Positions 1-8,411 of a stretch of DNA of 16,480 nt are shown one piece after another. Made by a program: the position numbers and the translations under genes. Below the pieces are notes generated by a model. The model saw nothing but the letters and a program-made list of their open reading frames with translations, was not told the origin of the DNA and ran no database searches. Numbering within the stretch: position 1 is the first letter of the stretch; every line of letters begins with the position of its first letter. Source of the stretch: Gymnopilus junonius (lineage: Eukaryota > Basidiomycota > Agaricomycetes > Agaricales > Galerinaceae); contig JADNYJ010000667.1 of the NCBI GenBank assembly GCA_015501075.1, forward strand, positions 1 to 16,480. Direction: 5' to 3'.

Positions 1-1032
1 TCGATGGGATCTAACAGCAATATAAAAATACCTTTCTGCAAGAGCGTAGAAGGGTTTGTTGGCTGCTCTAGCTATGATGGCGATTTGATTGCTGCCAACA
101 GCATTAACAAGTCCACCACTCTCAACAACTGCCTCCGAGCCAACGAGGACAAAGTCTACCTTGTCCATGACATAGGCTACTGCGGAGTCCAATATGACGG
201 TGGCTGGGACGCCCGCGGCTGTGAGGGCTTCGGCAGTCTTAATTCTGTGATTTAACGATTAAGGTTCCCTCTTGTGCAAGAAATTATAAATCACATACCC
301 CAGACCTCGTGGACGTGCTTCTGTGACGAAAACTAGAAGGAAAAAGAAAGAAAGACAGTGGGCCTGATGGATCTCCGCCGAAAGAGAACATGGAAATACC
401 AGAGATGCGTTTTCGTTTGTGGGCGAGGAGGAGGGCTTGCATCACAACGCGCGAGTAGGAATGGGTCAGAATCTGATATGATGAGAGTGGAATGGGGGAG
501 AACAAGGTTCCATTTACTTACGACGGAGCCATCCTTGATGAAACCAAATGCAAGCTCAGCGATTTTCTGGCGATAGGCGAGGGCTTCTGCGGCGTAGACC
601 TGGCCTTGACGGATGAGTTCCTTTTTCAAATCGGAAAAGTTCTAGGGGAGGATGAGCAAGAGGGGCGGGGGAGATTGGACGGATGCCTACGGCGGAGTCA
701 TGGGGAAAGAGGGTGACGAAGGCGATGAAGAGGGAGCAGCCGGCATCGACGCTGATGGGATTGGAGGCGTGTTTCTTGAGAGCTGCGGCGCCCTCCTCGA
801 CGGCCTGGACGAGCTCGAACATGGTGCCGGCTGATTATTTTTAAAAGGAAGAGGGACAAGGGAAGGGAGAGACAGACCATCTTCGTGGCGGATGAGCTCG
901 GTGAGGGCGAGGATGGCTGCGAGGGGCGGGGAGACCTGGGCAAGGTGAGACGGAGAAATCAAGCAGGGACAAACAGACCTCGCGGTTCTGGAGGATGCGC
1001 GCAAAGGCGGGACATATGTCGAAGGAGGACAT
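1..1032 (-). CDS. GCN3: eIF2B subunit alpha (5' part, runs off left edge)
   Basis: Regulatory alpha subunit of eIF2B, the cytosolic nucleotide exchange factor for eIF2; it lets the complex sense phosphorylated eIF2. Exons read 1032-979, 935-878, 830-691, 641-522, 472-400, 332-299 and 244-32, all with GT...AG introns and a continuous frame. Conserved blocks seen: MSSFDICPAFARIL at the N-terminus (like Gcn3 MSEFNI), LKKELIRQGQVY, FIKDGSVILTHSYSRVV, VFVTEARPRGLG, GVPATVILDSAVAYVM, DFVLVGSEAVVESGG, NKPFYALAE. I chose ATG 1032 because family proteins begin here; an in-frame ATG at 1059 would add nine residues. A GTATTT donor at 31 after the AE-S codon suggests that the next intron opens here and leaves the window, so bases 1-31 are probably intronic. 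No frame break is visible, unlike in three other genes here. The C-terminal quarter is missing only because the window ends. Confidence 0.93.
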
Positions 1033-1248
1033 GGGGGTGAGTGACATGTGACTGGCCACTGCTTGCAGGTGCAGCAGTGCTGGTCGCCAGGTTCCAGGGG
1101 TCCTGATTCTACCTGTCGGCGTGATTACACGTGTATTCTTCCCCGACGGTCTTGTCCACTTGCCTTTTTTTCTTCTGCCGCCAGGGTCCTCTACAAAACC
1201 TGCCCCAAACGGTTATGCTTCTTCTCTAGTTCCCATCTTTCTCCCCCC
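1033..1248. promoter_or_regulatory. divergent promoter between GCN3 and the 1249 gene
   Basis: These 216 bases lie between two divergent start codons and must hold both 5' leaders and promoters. Visible: an ACACGTGT palindrome with a CACGTG core (E-box-like) at 1127-1134, and pyrimidine-rich stretches around 1160-1180 and 1215-1248 just before the plus-strand ATG, as is common in fungal leaders. No clear TATA box was seen. That both genes share control elements is inferred from spacing only. Confidence 0.55.
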
Positions 1249-1881
1249 ATGTCCTCCCGTCCAAAGCCTACCACCGAGGTCCTCTTCTCCAGCGTCGTCG
1301 CCAACATGGACGAATGGGCTCAGCGCACCCATATCCCCCTTACCACCGCCGACGCCCTCGGTGCTACCTATGCTCGCGCTCATCGCTGGCTCCAGAACCT
1401 CAAACTCCAGCTAATTCGCGAGTACCACTGGACTGAAGCGCCCTCACAAGACCAGCGCATGCTCTTCTCCCTCGAGACTTCTTCCATTTGGCGCTCCTCC
1501 GTCGACCTCCCCGCCGGTCCAAAATTAAAGCTCCAGCTTCCCGTCCATGCCAGCTCTTTCTTCTCTCCCGAAAGGAGGATACAGTGGCAAATGGTTTTCC
1601 ACAGCGACATTTTTGAAAATGTCCGGAAAATTTGTCCTCCGGTCAACGACATCCTCAATCTAATTCAATGCCTGCTCACTGGCGTTGTCACCGTCGTGTT
1701 CGATGAGCACATGGACCAGGGCATCTATCGCACCACCCGCGGCTTACCCCCCGTCGCGTGGGTTAATGCCCATGAAGCTCAGCTAGTTGAAATCTTTGGA
1801 CCTTCTCATTTTAGGGCGCTACGAAAAGCCTGCAGCGATGCAGCCACCGCATTTAAACTCGAAGTCATCCCCTACAATTAA
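1249..1881 (+). CDS. hypothetical protein, 210 aa, single exon
   Basis: I do not recognise this protein. The frame is open with no intron and third positions are rich in C, which is unlike random sequence and supports coding. The protein starts MSSRPKPTTEVLFSSVV, has a hydrophobic-amphipathic middle (NDILNLIQCLLTGVVTVVF, roughly residues 132-150) and ends KLEVIPYN. It is fairly rich in Trp and His, with no signal peptide and no convincing membrane span. The same frame stays open upstream to an ATG at 1048, giving a 277-aa version. I prefer 1249 because residues encoded before it (CWSPGSRGPDSTCRRDYTC) look like translated leader and a pyrimidine tract directly precedes 1249. An internal ATG at codon 20 is a third option. 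It is divergent from GCN3. Possibly a lineage-restricted basidiomycete gene, but that is a guess. Confidence 0.6.
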   Translation: MSSRPKPTTEVLFSSVVANMDEWAQRTHIPLTTADALGATYARAHRWLQNLKLQLIREYHWTEAPSQDQRMLFSLETSSIWRSSVDLPAGPKLKLQLPVHASSFFSPERRIQWQMVFHSDIFENVRKICPPVNDILNLIQCLLTGVVTVVFDEHMDQGIYRTTRGLPPVAWVNAHEAQLVEIFGPSHFRALRKACSDAATAFKLEVIPYN

Positions 1882-2289
1882 TCTTGCCACTCTCGACGTC
1901 CGCAAGTTTTCTGTTGGCATTTCACATTCACATTCTTATTTACTCGTACCTGCATCTCTTTTAATTGCTATGCTGCTCGCTTTCGACTTTTTTTTTGTAT
2001 CCACTTTTAGAACATGCTTCTTTCTCACACATTTGTTCTCTTCATTGCACATATTTTTATTTCCGTCCCTTCATGCATCATATCCATTCAGGTTCTCTAT
2101 CATATGTACATAATTTTCAAAGCCTGCTGCTTATAGTCCTACGCATCGATATCTCTATTTAATACGCACTTTACCCCCATTTTTAATCACCAATTAGACA
2201 TGTAGCAAATTTTGAATTGTTGAACCAAAGGATATAACGGGTTCCTTACCAGTCCTTACCCCGTCGGGCTCGCAACTCATACCCGTGCT
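1882..2289. other. gene-free 3' flank of the 1249 gene
   Basis: AT- and pyrimidine-rich sequence with many T runs (for example 1988-1996 and 2054-2060). Short open frames exist (1787-2113 and 1965-2162) but encode hydrophobic Phe/Ser/Leu strings typical of translated T/C-rich DNA. I see no gene. It probably contains the 3' UTR and poly(A) site of the upstream gene. Confidence 0.5.
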
Positions 2290-3301
2290 TCACTACTGAT
2301 CACTACTGACCGGAGTTTGAATAAGTCACATGCTGCACATTTTTGGAAACTCGTTCCGGCGTGTATGCATGGACGAAGCCAAGCTCGAATCTTGCCATTT
2401 TGCGAGATAAATTCAAGAAATATAATGTGATACTGCTTAAACATGTAACTACTGTATATTACTGTCAGATTCCGGTGCAAATTCCAGTCAGGCCAGGGCA
2501 TAAATTTTTTTCTTGTCCAAAAAGTGAATTGGATGGTCCAGAAACCTGGATATCATCCTGTGCACTAGGTCTTGGGTATTCCAATGCTAAGACTTCTATT
2601 TAAATGGGTGAATTTCAGTGCTTTAGGTCAGTTTCCTTCTTGATATCCAGATTTCTGCTCTTAAGGTATTCAAAAACTGAACTTGTTTGTCTAGCTAACT
2701 GTCTATGGCTTGCAAAATATACCTTAGTGCATAAATAAGGATTGAATAGAAGAGGTTACAGTGATTTTTAAGGGTGACCTTGGCCATTCATTGATCATAT
2801 TTTACAAAACACAGGAAAAATTCGTGTTTTTGGTGCATTGAAACAACTAAGGAAGGCAAACATGTTCTTATTATGACATGAAATAACTACTATACATGCG
2901 CTTTGTGCATGGAAATTTTTTCGGAAATTTAGAATAAGGGATGGTCTCCAGACACGCTCTGGAAACCTAATTTACACACTATGCGCGTCGCTTGCGACGC
3001 GCGGGAGAGCCCACGTGCTGGTTTCTCTCCAGATCGGTTTACATCGGGCTTCTTAGCACGGCCGAAGGCTGCACTTCCCAATCCAGCCCAATCTAATCTC
3101 CCTGGGCATGTGACTCAGTAGTGAGATCTTGAAGATAAGGCAACAGGATGCTCAATTTACCTCAGATGAGCGTAAAATTCAATAATTGAGGTACCCTCGC
3201 TTTTATTAACACCCTTGAATTTTTTTGTGTGGAAGGAGTGAGTAGTGAATAATTTACAAAGTAGTGAACCAGTAGTGAATATTTTTTGTGATCTCACTAC
3301 T
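2290..3301. repeat. cluster of inverted and direct TCACTACT / AGTAGTGA repeats
   Basis: The 8-mer TCACTACT occurs at 2290-2297, 2300-2307 and 3294-3301. Its reverse complement AGTAGTGA occurs at 3117-3124, 3241-3248, 3260-3267 and 3271-3278. Seven copies in about 1 kb is far above chance for an 8-mer. Two copies extend to a 12-bp inverted pair, AGTAGTGAGATC (3117-3128) and GATCTCACTACT (3290-3301). The outermost arrangement, TCACTACT on the left and AGTAGTGA on the right, resembles subterminal repeats of a non-autonomous DNA transposon. No target duplication or transposase frame was found. Nothing convincing is coded between 2290 and 3301. Confidence 0.5.
2943..3033. repeat. GC-rich hairpin with nested inverted repeats
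   Basis: A perfect 9-bp inverted repeat, GCGCGTCGC (2983-2991) and GCGACGCGC (2994-3002), is separated by only TT. It sits inside AT-rich sequence. A second small hairpin, TCCAGA/TCTGGA, lies at 2947-2952 and 2958-2963. Outer arms TCTGGAAACC (2958-2967) and GGTTTCTCTCCAGA (3020-3033) are also complementary apart from a 4-base insertion. A CTGG followed by T lies 15 bases after the main hairpin (3018-3022), reminiscent of a Helitron 3' end (hairpin then CTRR). That reading is speculative. Confidence 0.5.
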
Positions 3302-3639
3302 CCAGTGGCTGTGTTGATGAGAACAGCTGCCAAATTGAGCCAACCGCCATTTTACCCCGCGCCTTTGCACAACACCTTGGACACGGAAAGGCCGGCCAGA
3401 AACAGGTTCAAATCACACAGTTGTAAGTCAAATCCCTTCTTTTTTCTCCCCTTTCCTTCTCCTCTCTTCCTTATTATTTATTATTTATTTTACTTTCGGG
3501 ACACGGGTATGAGTAGCGAGCCCCCCGTCGAGATATGTTGTCCTCCTCTATTTATTTCGGGGCGATTGGCAAACAATGTCCATCCCGATCACTAGTCGGC
3601 AACGGGTTACAAGTGCCTCTCATCCCTTCTTCTCCAATA
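3302..3639 (+). promoter_or_regulatory. upstream region and leader of MAP1
   Basis: This stretch between the repeat cluster and the MAP1 start has no supported gene. It contains a pyrimidine-rich tract at about 3433-3470, then a TTATTATTTATTATTTATTTT-like AT tract at about 3471-3491 that could act as a TATA-like or nucleosome-depleted element. The start-codon context is AATAATGG. Assignment as promoter rests on position only. Confidence 0.45.
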
Positions 3640-5507
3640 ATGGCTTCATCGAGTGTTCCTTGTCAGAGCAAAAACTGCCCAAACGGGAACCCTCCCTCTC
3701 GACTGGAATGTCCGACCTGCGCCAAGTCAGTAGCACCATTCTGTCAACTCAAACTTTGGCGCCTAATTTGTTGCAATTTTCTAGACTGGGCATTCGAGGC
3801 TCATTCTACTGTGGGCAGGAGTGTTTCAAAGCTGGATGTAGGTCACTTTGCTCATGTTCCTGGAAACCAATTTTGATGCTATTGTTGACTGACAGGGGTT
3901 AGTCTATAAAACGCTCAGGCTAAAAAATCTGATTGCAATACTTGACCCCCCACCCTCATGTCAGAAAACTCACAAGATAATCCACGATCTTGCAAAAACA
4001 GGAGGGGTTAACCTGGCCAGCGCAGGTAATTACTTGTTGGATCTCATCTGAAGATGGATACAAATGACGATATCTTCATATAGACGGTACATACAATCCC
4101 TTCCCCAACTATTCCTTCACTGGGTCCCTGAGACCCGTATATCCGTTGTCTCCAAAGCGTGAAATCCCTGCACACATACCTAGACCTGACTACGTATCGA
4201 ACAATGGTACGTACACCACTCCATTGCGCCGAGCGCTATCCCCATTCGTTTTCTGGAAAGGAAACCCGATATCCGAGATGCAGCGTGCTGGCCAGCCTCC
4301 TAGAATATTAAGCCTGGAAGAACAAGAGAAGATGCGAACCGTTTGTCGTGTAAGCAATCCCGGACGTTATAAATGTAGCTTGGTCTAACTTCCTGTCTAG
4401 CTCACGCGAGAGGTCCTGGATATTGCCGCCGCCGCCGTCCGACCAGGCATCACGACAGATGAGATCGATGAAATAGTTCATAATGCTACCATTGAACGCA
4501 ATGCCTATCCGTCACCTCTCGGCTATCGGAATTTCCCAAAATCTGTCTGCACGTCCGTGTCGTCTTCCCTAAAGATAGACCTCTCAAGTTCCAACCGTTA
4601 AACCCTTCTAGTTCGTTAAATGAGGCTATTTGCCATGGTATACCCGATCAACGGAAATTGAGGGAAGGAGACATTATTAATATTGGTAAGTTTTTTCATT
4701 CCTTTTGTCTGCGTCACAAGCAACGAGGAATCCACATTTTTCTCTTGCAGATGTGGTCAGTCTATTATGAAGGCAAGTTTTTAATCAATTATCCGCTCCG
4801 GCTATGTTTCTCATACTCTGTCACAGGTTATCATGGAGATCTCAACGAGACATACCCGGTCGGAGAAATAGACAACGACTCGAAACGGCTCATTCGCACC
4901 ACTCGTGAGAGCCTCGACGAGGCCATCAAAATCTGCAAACCTGGAGCTTTGTTCCGGGACATTGGGAAAGTGATGTAAGATATTGCAGTTGCCTCCGAAA
5001 TAAAGAGAGCTGATTTTCAAACCTTCTTCAGAGAACCCGTAGCGCGCGCAAATGGCTGTGCCGTTGTCCGCACCTACACAGGACATGGAGTAAACGATCT
5101 TTTCCATGATTCACCTAATATACCCCACTATGCCAAAAACAAAGCAATTGGTACAATGAAAGCCGGAATGGTTCGTAAGGTCCTCTTATTCTTTCGACAA
5201 ATATGCCTAACGCATTGGGCACCCAGGTATTCACGATAGAACCGGTTCGTTTTGTGCAATATGGTTTTATGCATGTGCTGACACAAAATACAAGATGCTC
5301 AATCTAGGTTCAAGTTGGGGTGACGTACATTGGCCAGACAATTGGACAGCTACCACAGTTGACGGGAAGAGAAGTGCGCAATTTGAAGATACTTTATTGT
5401 AAGCAACACAATTTCTCCTTTTCCAACTGTCTCTGACTATTGCTAGAATCACCGAAACTGGTGTGGAAATTCTTACCAGCGCACTAGTTAAGGATGTGTA
5501 TATGTAG
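3640..5507 (+). CDS. MAP1: methionine aminopeptidase 1 (type I, zinc-finger form)
   Basis: Removes the initiator Met from nascent proteins at the ribosome. Exons: 3640-3725, 3785-3837, 3896-3897 (2 nt), 3965-4025, 4084-4206, 4261-4349, 4401-4558, 4612-4685, 4751-4772, 4827-4974, 5032-5170, 5227-5244, 5295-5398, 5447-5507; about 378 aa. The N-terminal zinc domain shows Cys 8, 13, 24, 27, 38, 42 and His 50, 54. The catalytic domain shows [71 protein letters not shown] and [12 protein letters not shown], giving the metal ligands Asp (YHGD), His (GHG), Glu (IEP) and Glu (QFE). The first ligand Asp lies in exon 4751-4772, which has 22 nt where the frame needs 21, so the sequence as given is out of frame after it. 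It ends 52 bp from the convergent GPAT gene. Family assignment is very secure; function of this copy depends on the indel. Confidence 0.93.
3838..3964 (+). other. twin intron around a 2-nt microexon in MAP1
   Basis: After exon 3785-3837, which ends in the first T of a Trp codon, the best reading is intron GTAGGT...GACAG (3838-3895), exon GG (3896-3897), then intron GTTAGT...TCAG (3898-3964). This yields W-K-T-H-K-I-I-H and the family spacing Cys-x7-His-x3-His of the zinc finger. No single GT...AG intron I tried restores this frame: retaining sequence after 3895 gives TGG GGT TAG, and joining 3837 to 3965 gives TAA. Confidence 0.6.
4773..4826 (+). other. GC-AG intron in MAP1
   Basis: The intron after exon 4751-4772 begins GCAAGT, preceded by AAG, and ends CACAG. 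This matches the strong consensus of the minor GC-AG class of U2 introns. It joins ...YYEG to YHGD correctly. A GT donor five bases on (GTTTTT) would break the conserved YHGD frame. Confidence 0.7.
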
Positions 5508-5559
5508 TCTATTGAAAATGCCGAGTAATATCGAGAGCCTCCTCAGTCCACGAAGCAGA
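5508..5559. other. 52-bp gap between convergent stop codons
   Basis: Tail-to-tail spacing of MAP1 (plus) and the GPAT gene (minus). Both 3' UTRs must overlap the neighbour's coding or 3' region, unless the GPAT stop is misplaced by the indels in its last exon. No terminator-like structure is obvious. Confidence 0.5.
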
Positions 5560-8318
5560 TCAAAAAAAATGACTGCAAACAGCCAAATTCCGGCAGATTT
5601 TCCCTAGCACCAGAGATGGGATACTCATTTTCCTTTCGAATGGGAAATTTCCTTCATTCAAATCTTTCGTTGCCTCACTGAAAGGCTCTTTCCGGTCCAC
5701 GATCGCGATGCGAGACACTGCTACGCCATCCCGAGAGACGGTCTTCGTGTCCTATGAGTCAGTCGGGAGGACATGTCCTCGTCTCCGTTTTGTGCGGTCG
5801 AAGGAGCCATGCGGAGGCGTTGCAGATCTGCATAGGAACTCTGCCGACTCCGCGATTTGTACACGCTCGATGACTGGTCATCTCCTGCCCCAAGGACTCC
5901 AAGGACATTGTCGTAGTCACCAGTGTCTTCTTCGTCTGAGTCATGAGTGTGTTGAGTCTACTTATGTCGTCCACATGTCCACCACTCCAAGCACTTGTCC
6001 CTCTCCTTGCACTACGACTCCAACCGAATAAACGTTCGTCTATCCATGTCATAGGATGTGTCAAGCCCAACCCTTGGGCATCCACAGCACCTGTACTGCT
6101 CTTTCTTCGCCACAATCCGGATGGCCCACTTGAAGGAGGAGCACTTGCTGAAGGCCAAAGTATTCGTGTCTACGCAGATAAATTAGCTACCGGGAAAGCA
6201 AGGAAAGTAGCAATCAACCTCATCGAAATCGTCATACAACTTCGGACCGAGTTCATTGATAAGGCTGGCCACCTGGTTGGCGAGATCAATTCTCATGGCC
6301 TTCAGCTTATCGAGAGAACGTTGTTGCCCTGGGATGAGAGCAACGATCAGAGGAGGGAGAGACCTGGAATGTGATTAACAATTTACAACAACCGAGCCTG
6401 ATTGAGCAACACACTTGAGGACGTCCATGCCAGCTTCTCCAAATTTAAGTGCAGCATAATTCATGAAAGGTAAAGATAGAATGACTAGGAATGGTGTCCA
6501 AATTTTCCATTTCATCGGAGCATTGGCGCGGATAGCTATAACGGTAGCAATGATACCGTATACAGTGTAGAGAACTGGTGTGAAACCAAGGGCTATAAGA
6601 ACCTTCCACGTCGCCAAAACATCCCGTCCTGCTATTTTGACCACAGAAGCCGCAAGTGCCTCTGTTCGGAATTTAATGACTTGTGACTGAAGGAAAATAT
6701 TACACAAATTTTACCTTTGGCTTTGCGCCTCGATATTATAGAAGCCAGAATAAGGATTGGGGCCATTAAGAATTGTCCCCGGAAGTGCAAGGACCGCCCA
6801 TACGAGTAAGAGAATGATACGATAGGTGAGAAGGCCCAGCGTTTTCCAACTGGCTTTTTGTGCCCGAGGAACCTAACGCCACCGTGAGTGTCTCTTGAAA
6901 GTCCATAAAATTGCAGCTCACCTGGTGGTCTCGAAGACCGAGATCACGCACGAGACGGTTATATTTTAAAACGTCTGCACGGAGTGCTTGAATCCGTGGA
7001 TCGTCTCTGAAATGTAGATAGCCTTCTAAAAGCCTCCGATTCAACTCTACAACTTGTCCCAGTGTCAAATGTTGACCAGGGGTCTTGTATAGTCGTCGGA
7101 CAGCTTGTATTAGCTGTTGAGAAATTGTGTTGGACTATAGGAAGCTGTATGCAAAAGGATCAAACATACCATAAGAGTGTCGTAATCAGGAGCCCTGATG
7201 GTGACCGTCTTCAACCCATTGTAGATGAGATCAAGAAAATTTTGCTACCGCCTCTCTTTTCTGTGTGCCTCCCTGCTTGAACATCTCTACATATTCCGGA
7301 GGAACATCTAGTGCCTTTCCAAATTCTACCACAGCGCGGGAGCGAAAGCGGTGTGCATGAAAATAAGAAAGCCCAACGGGAACAATTTTGACTTTCACAT
7401 TTGCATCATTGGCCATGGCACCGAGAGCCATGATCGATACCCCAGCTTTGAGGGGAAGAAGGTCGGTACGGTCATGACTGCCACCTAAAACAGGTTAGAC
7501 GAAAGGATTGTCAAGAACGGAAAATTACCTTCAGGAAAGATTCCGATACTTCCACCTTCCTTTAAGCACTGATACACCTGGCGGTACATATCCTGTTGAT
7601 CAACGAAAGGCAGCTTCTTATATTCTAGACCAGTAATGCCTTCAGCCTGCAATTCTACAAGTTTCTCCCGAATGCGCGATGTGCCTTTGCCACTTTCACC
7701 ACCAAATTCCCCTTTTCACCCTTAGCTGAGTGTCCGAAATGACCTCGCTTACTTCGGCAACCGCGGAATTGACGGACTTGGAAAACATGATCTGCATCCT
7801 GGGAGTGAATTCGGTGAGAAATTTGGTTCCATCACCTATTACGAGACACGGGTCATCTGGAGAAAGCGATATGCGTCCTAGTCCAGGCTTCGCATAGTCT
7901 GCGGCACGAGCCACAGGTACTTAACAACAGATACTTAGAACGTATCTCAAAGAGGCCGAAAATGGGTAGGACATACTACTGCCCATCATCCTGGTAAATA
8001 GGCCGACCCATCTCCGCTCCATGCTCTTAGCAGCAGTTAAGAACTGGACATGTCTGTTCGTTTCCTTAAGGACCTCCAATCCGAGAAGTAGAGGATCAAG
8101 GAACTAAAGCAAAATCAAGAAGCAAATTTCAACACCATATACCGATAAATAATGGAAAACCTACCTGGTTGTTGTGGGGTGCTGCTACAAAAAACAGGTC
8201 CATCTTTTGGAATATGGAAGGCACCGCGAGGCCGAACTTCTCTAAAGAAGATCTGGGTAACAGTGCGCCAAAAGAGCATGGCAGTGTCATAAAGCACAAC
8301 TTCCTGAGAGGATAACAT
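5560..8318 (-). CDS. GPT2: glycerol-3-phosphate / DHAP acyltransferase, Sct1/Gpt2 type
   Basis: Adds the first acyl chain to glycerol-3-phosphate or DHAP in ER phospholipid and triacylglycerol synthesis. Exons: 8318-8165, 8103-7977, 7919-7529, 7484-7170, 7113-6922, 6872-6715, 6679-6415, 6363-6219, 6169-5560. Motifs in order: FFREVRPRGAFHIPKDGPV, the PlsC-type APHNNQFLDP catalytic block, IFPEGGSHDRTDLLPLKAG, VKIVPVGLSYFHAHRFRSRA. Then come two to four hydrophobic spans (IILLLVWAVLALPG, VLYTVYGIIATVIAI, FLVILSLPFMNYAAL), a Ser-rich tail with DERLFGWSRSA and KSRSRQSSYADLQRLRM, and a KEPFSEATKDL end. The frame must shift once in exons 1, 3, 4 and 6 and twice in exon 9. Intron 6714-6680 is only 35 nt. 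The stop at 5560-5562 holds only if the last shifts are accepted; uncorrected, the last exon stops near 5759. The paralogue choice (SCT1 or GPT2) cannot be made. Confidence 0.88.
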
Positions 8319-8411
8319 GTTGCGTAACAAGAACAGGGAAATAAATGAGCGGTAATTTATGAAGGAAAGACCATAAAGTCGAGGCAGTTGAGATTGAATA
8401 ACCTTCTCTTT
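8319..8411. promoter_or_regulatory. 93-bp gap holding the GPAT leader
   Basis: Short AT-rich spacer between the TOG gene stop (8412, frame-corrected) and the GPAT ATG (8318), both on the minus strand. The GPAT promoter must lie here or inside the 3' end of the TOG gene. No distinct motif was recognised. Confidence 0.4.

Noticed and set aside
1048..1248. In-frame N-terminal extension of the 1249 gene from ATG 1048
   Set aside because: The extra 67 residues are Cys/Pro/Arg/Ser-rich like translated leader, and the ATG is only 15 bp from the divergent GCN3 start.
2277..2603. Short overlapping open frames on both strands in the gene-free gap
   Set aside because: No recognisable protein, no coding-like base bias, and both strands are equally open as expected of non-coding AT-rich DNA.
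3405..3414. GGTTCAAATC resembling a tRNA B box
   Set aside because: No matching A box, acceptor stem or anticodon arm could be laid out around it.
5943..6374. 143-aa plus-strand open frame, with another at 5708-6031
   Set aside because: Antisense to the last exons of the acyltransferase, whose conserved DERLFGWSRSA and LPPLIVALIPGQQRSLDKL blocks lie on the minus strand.
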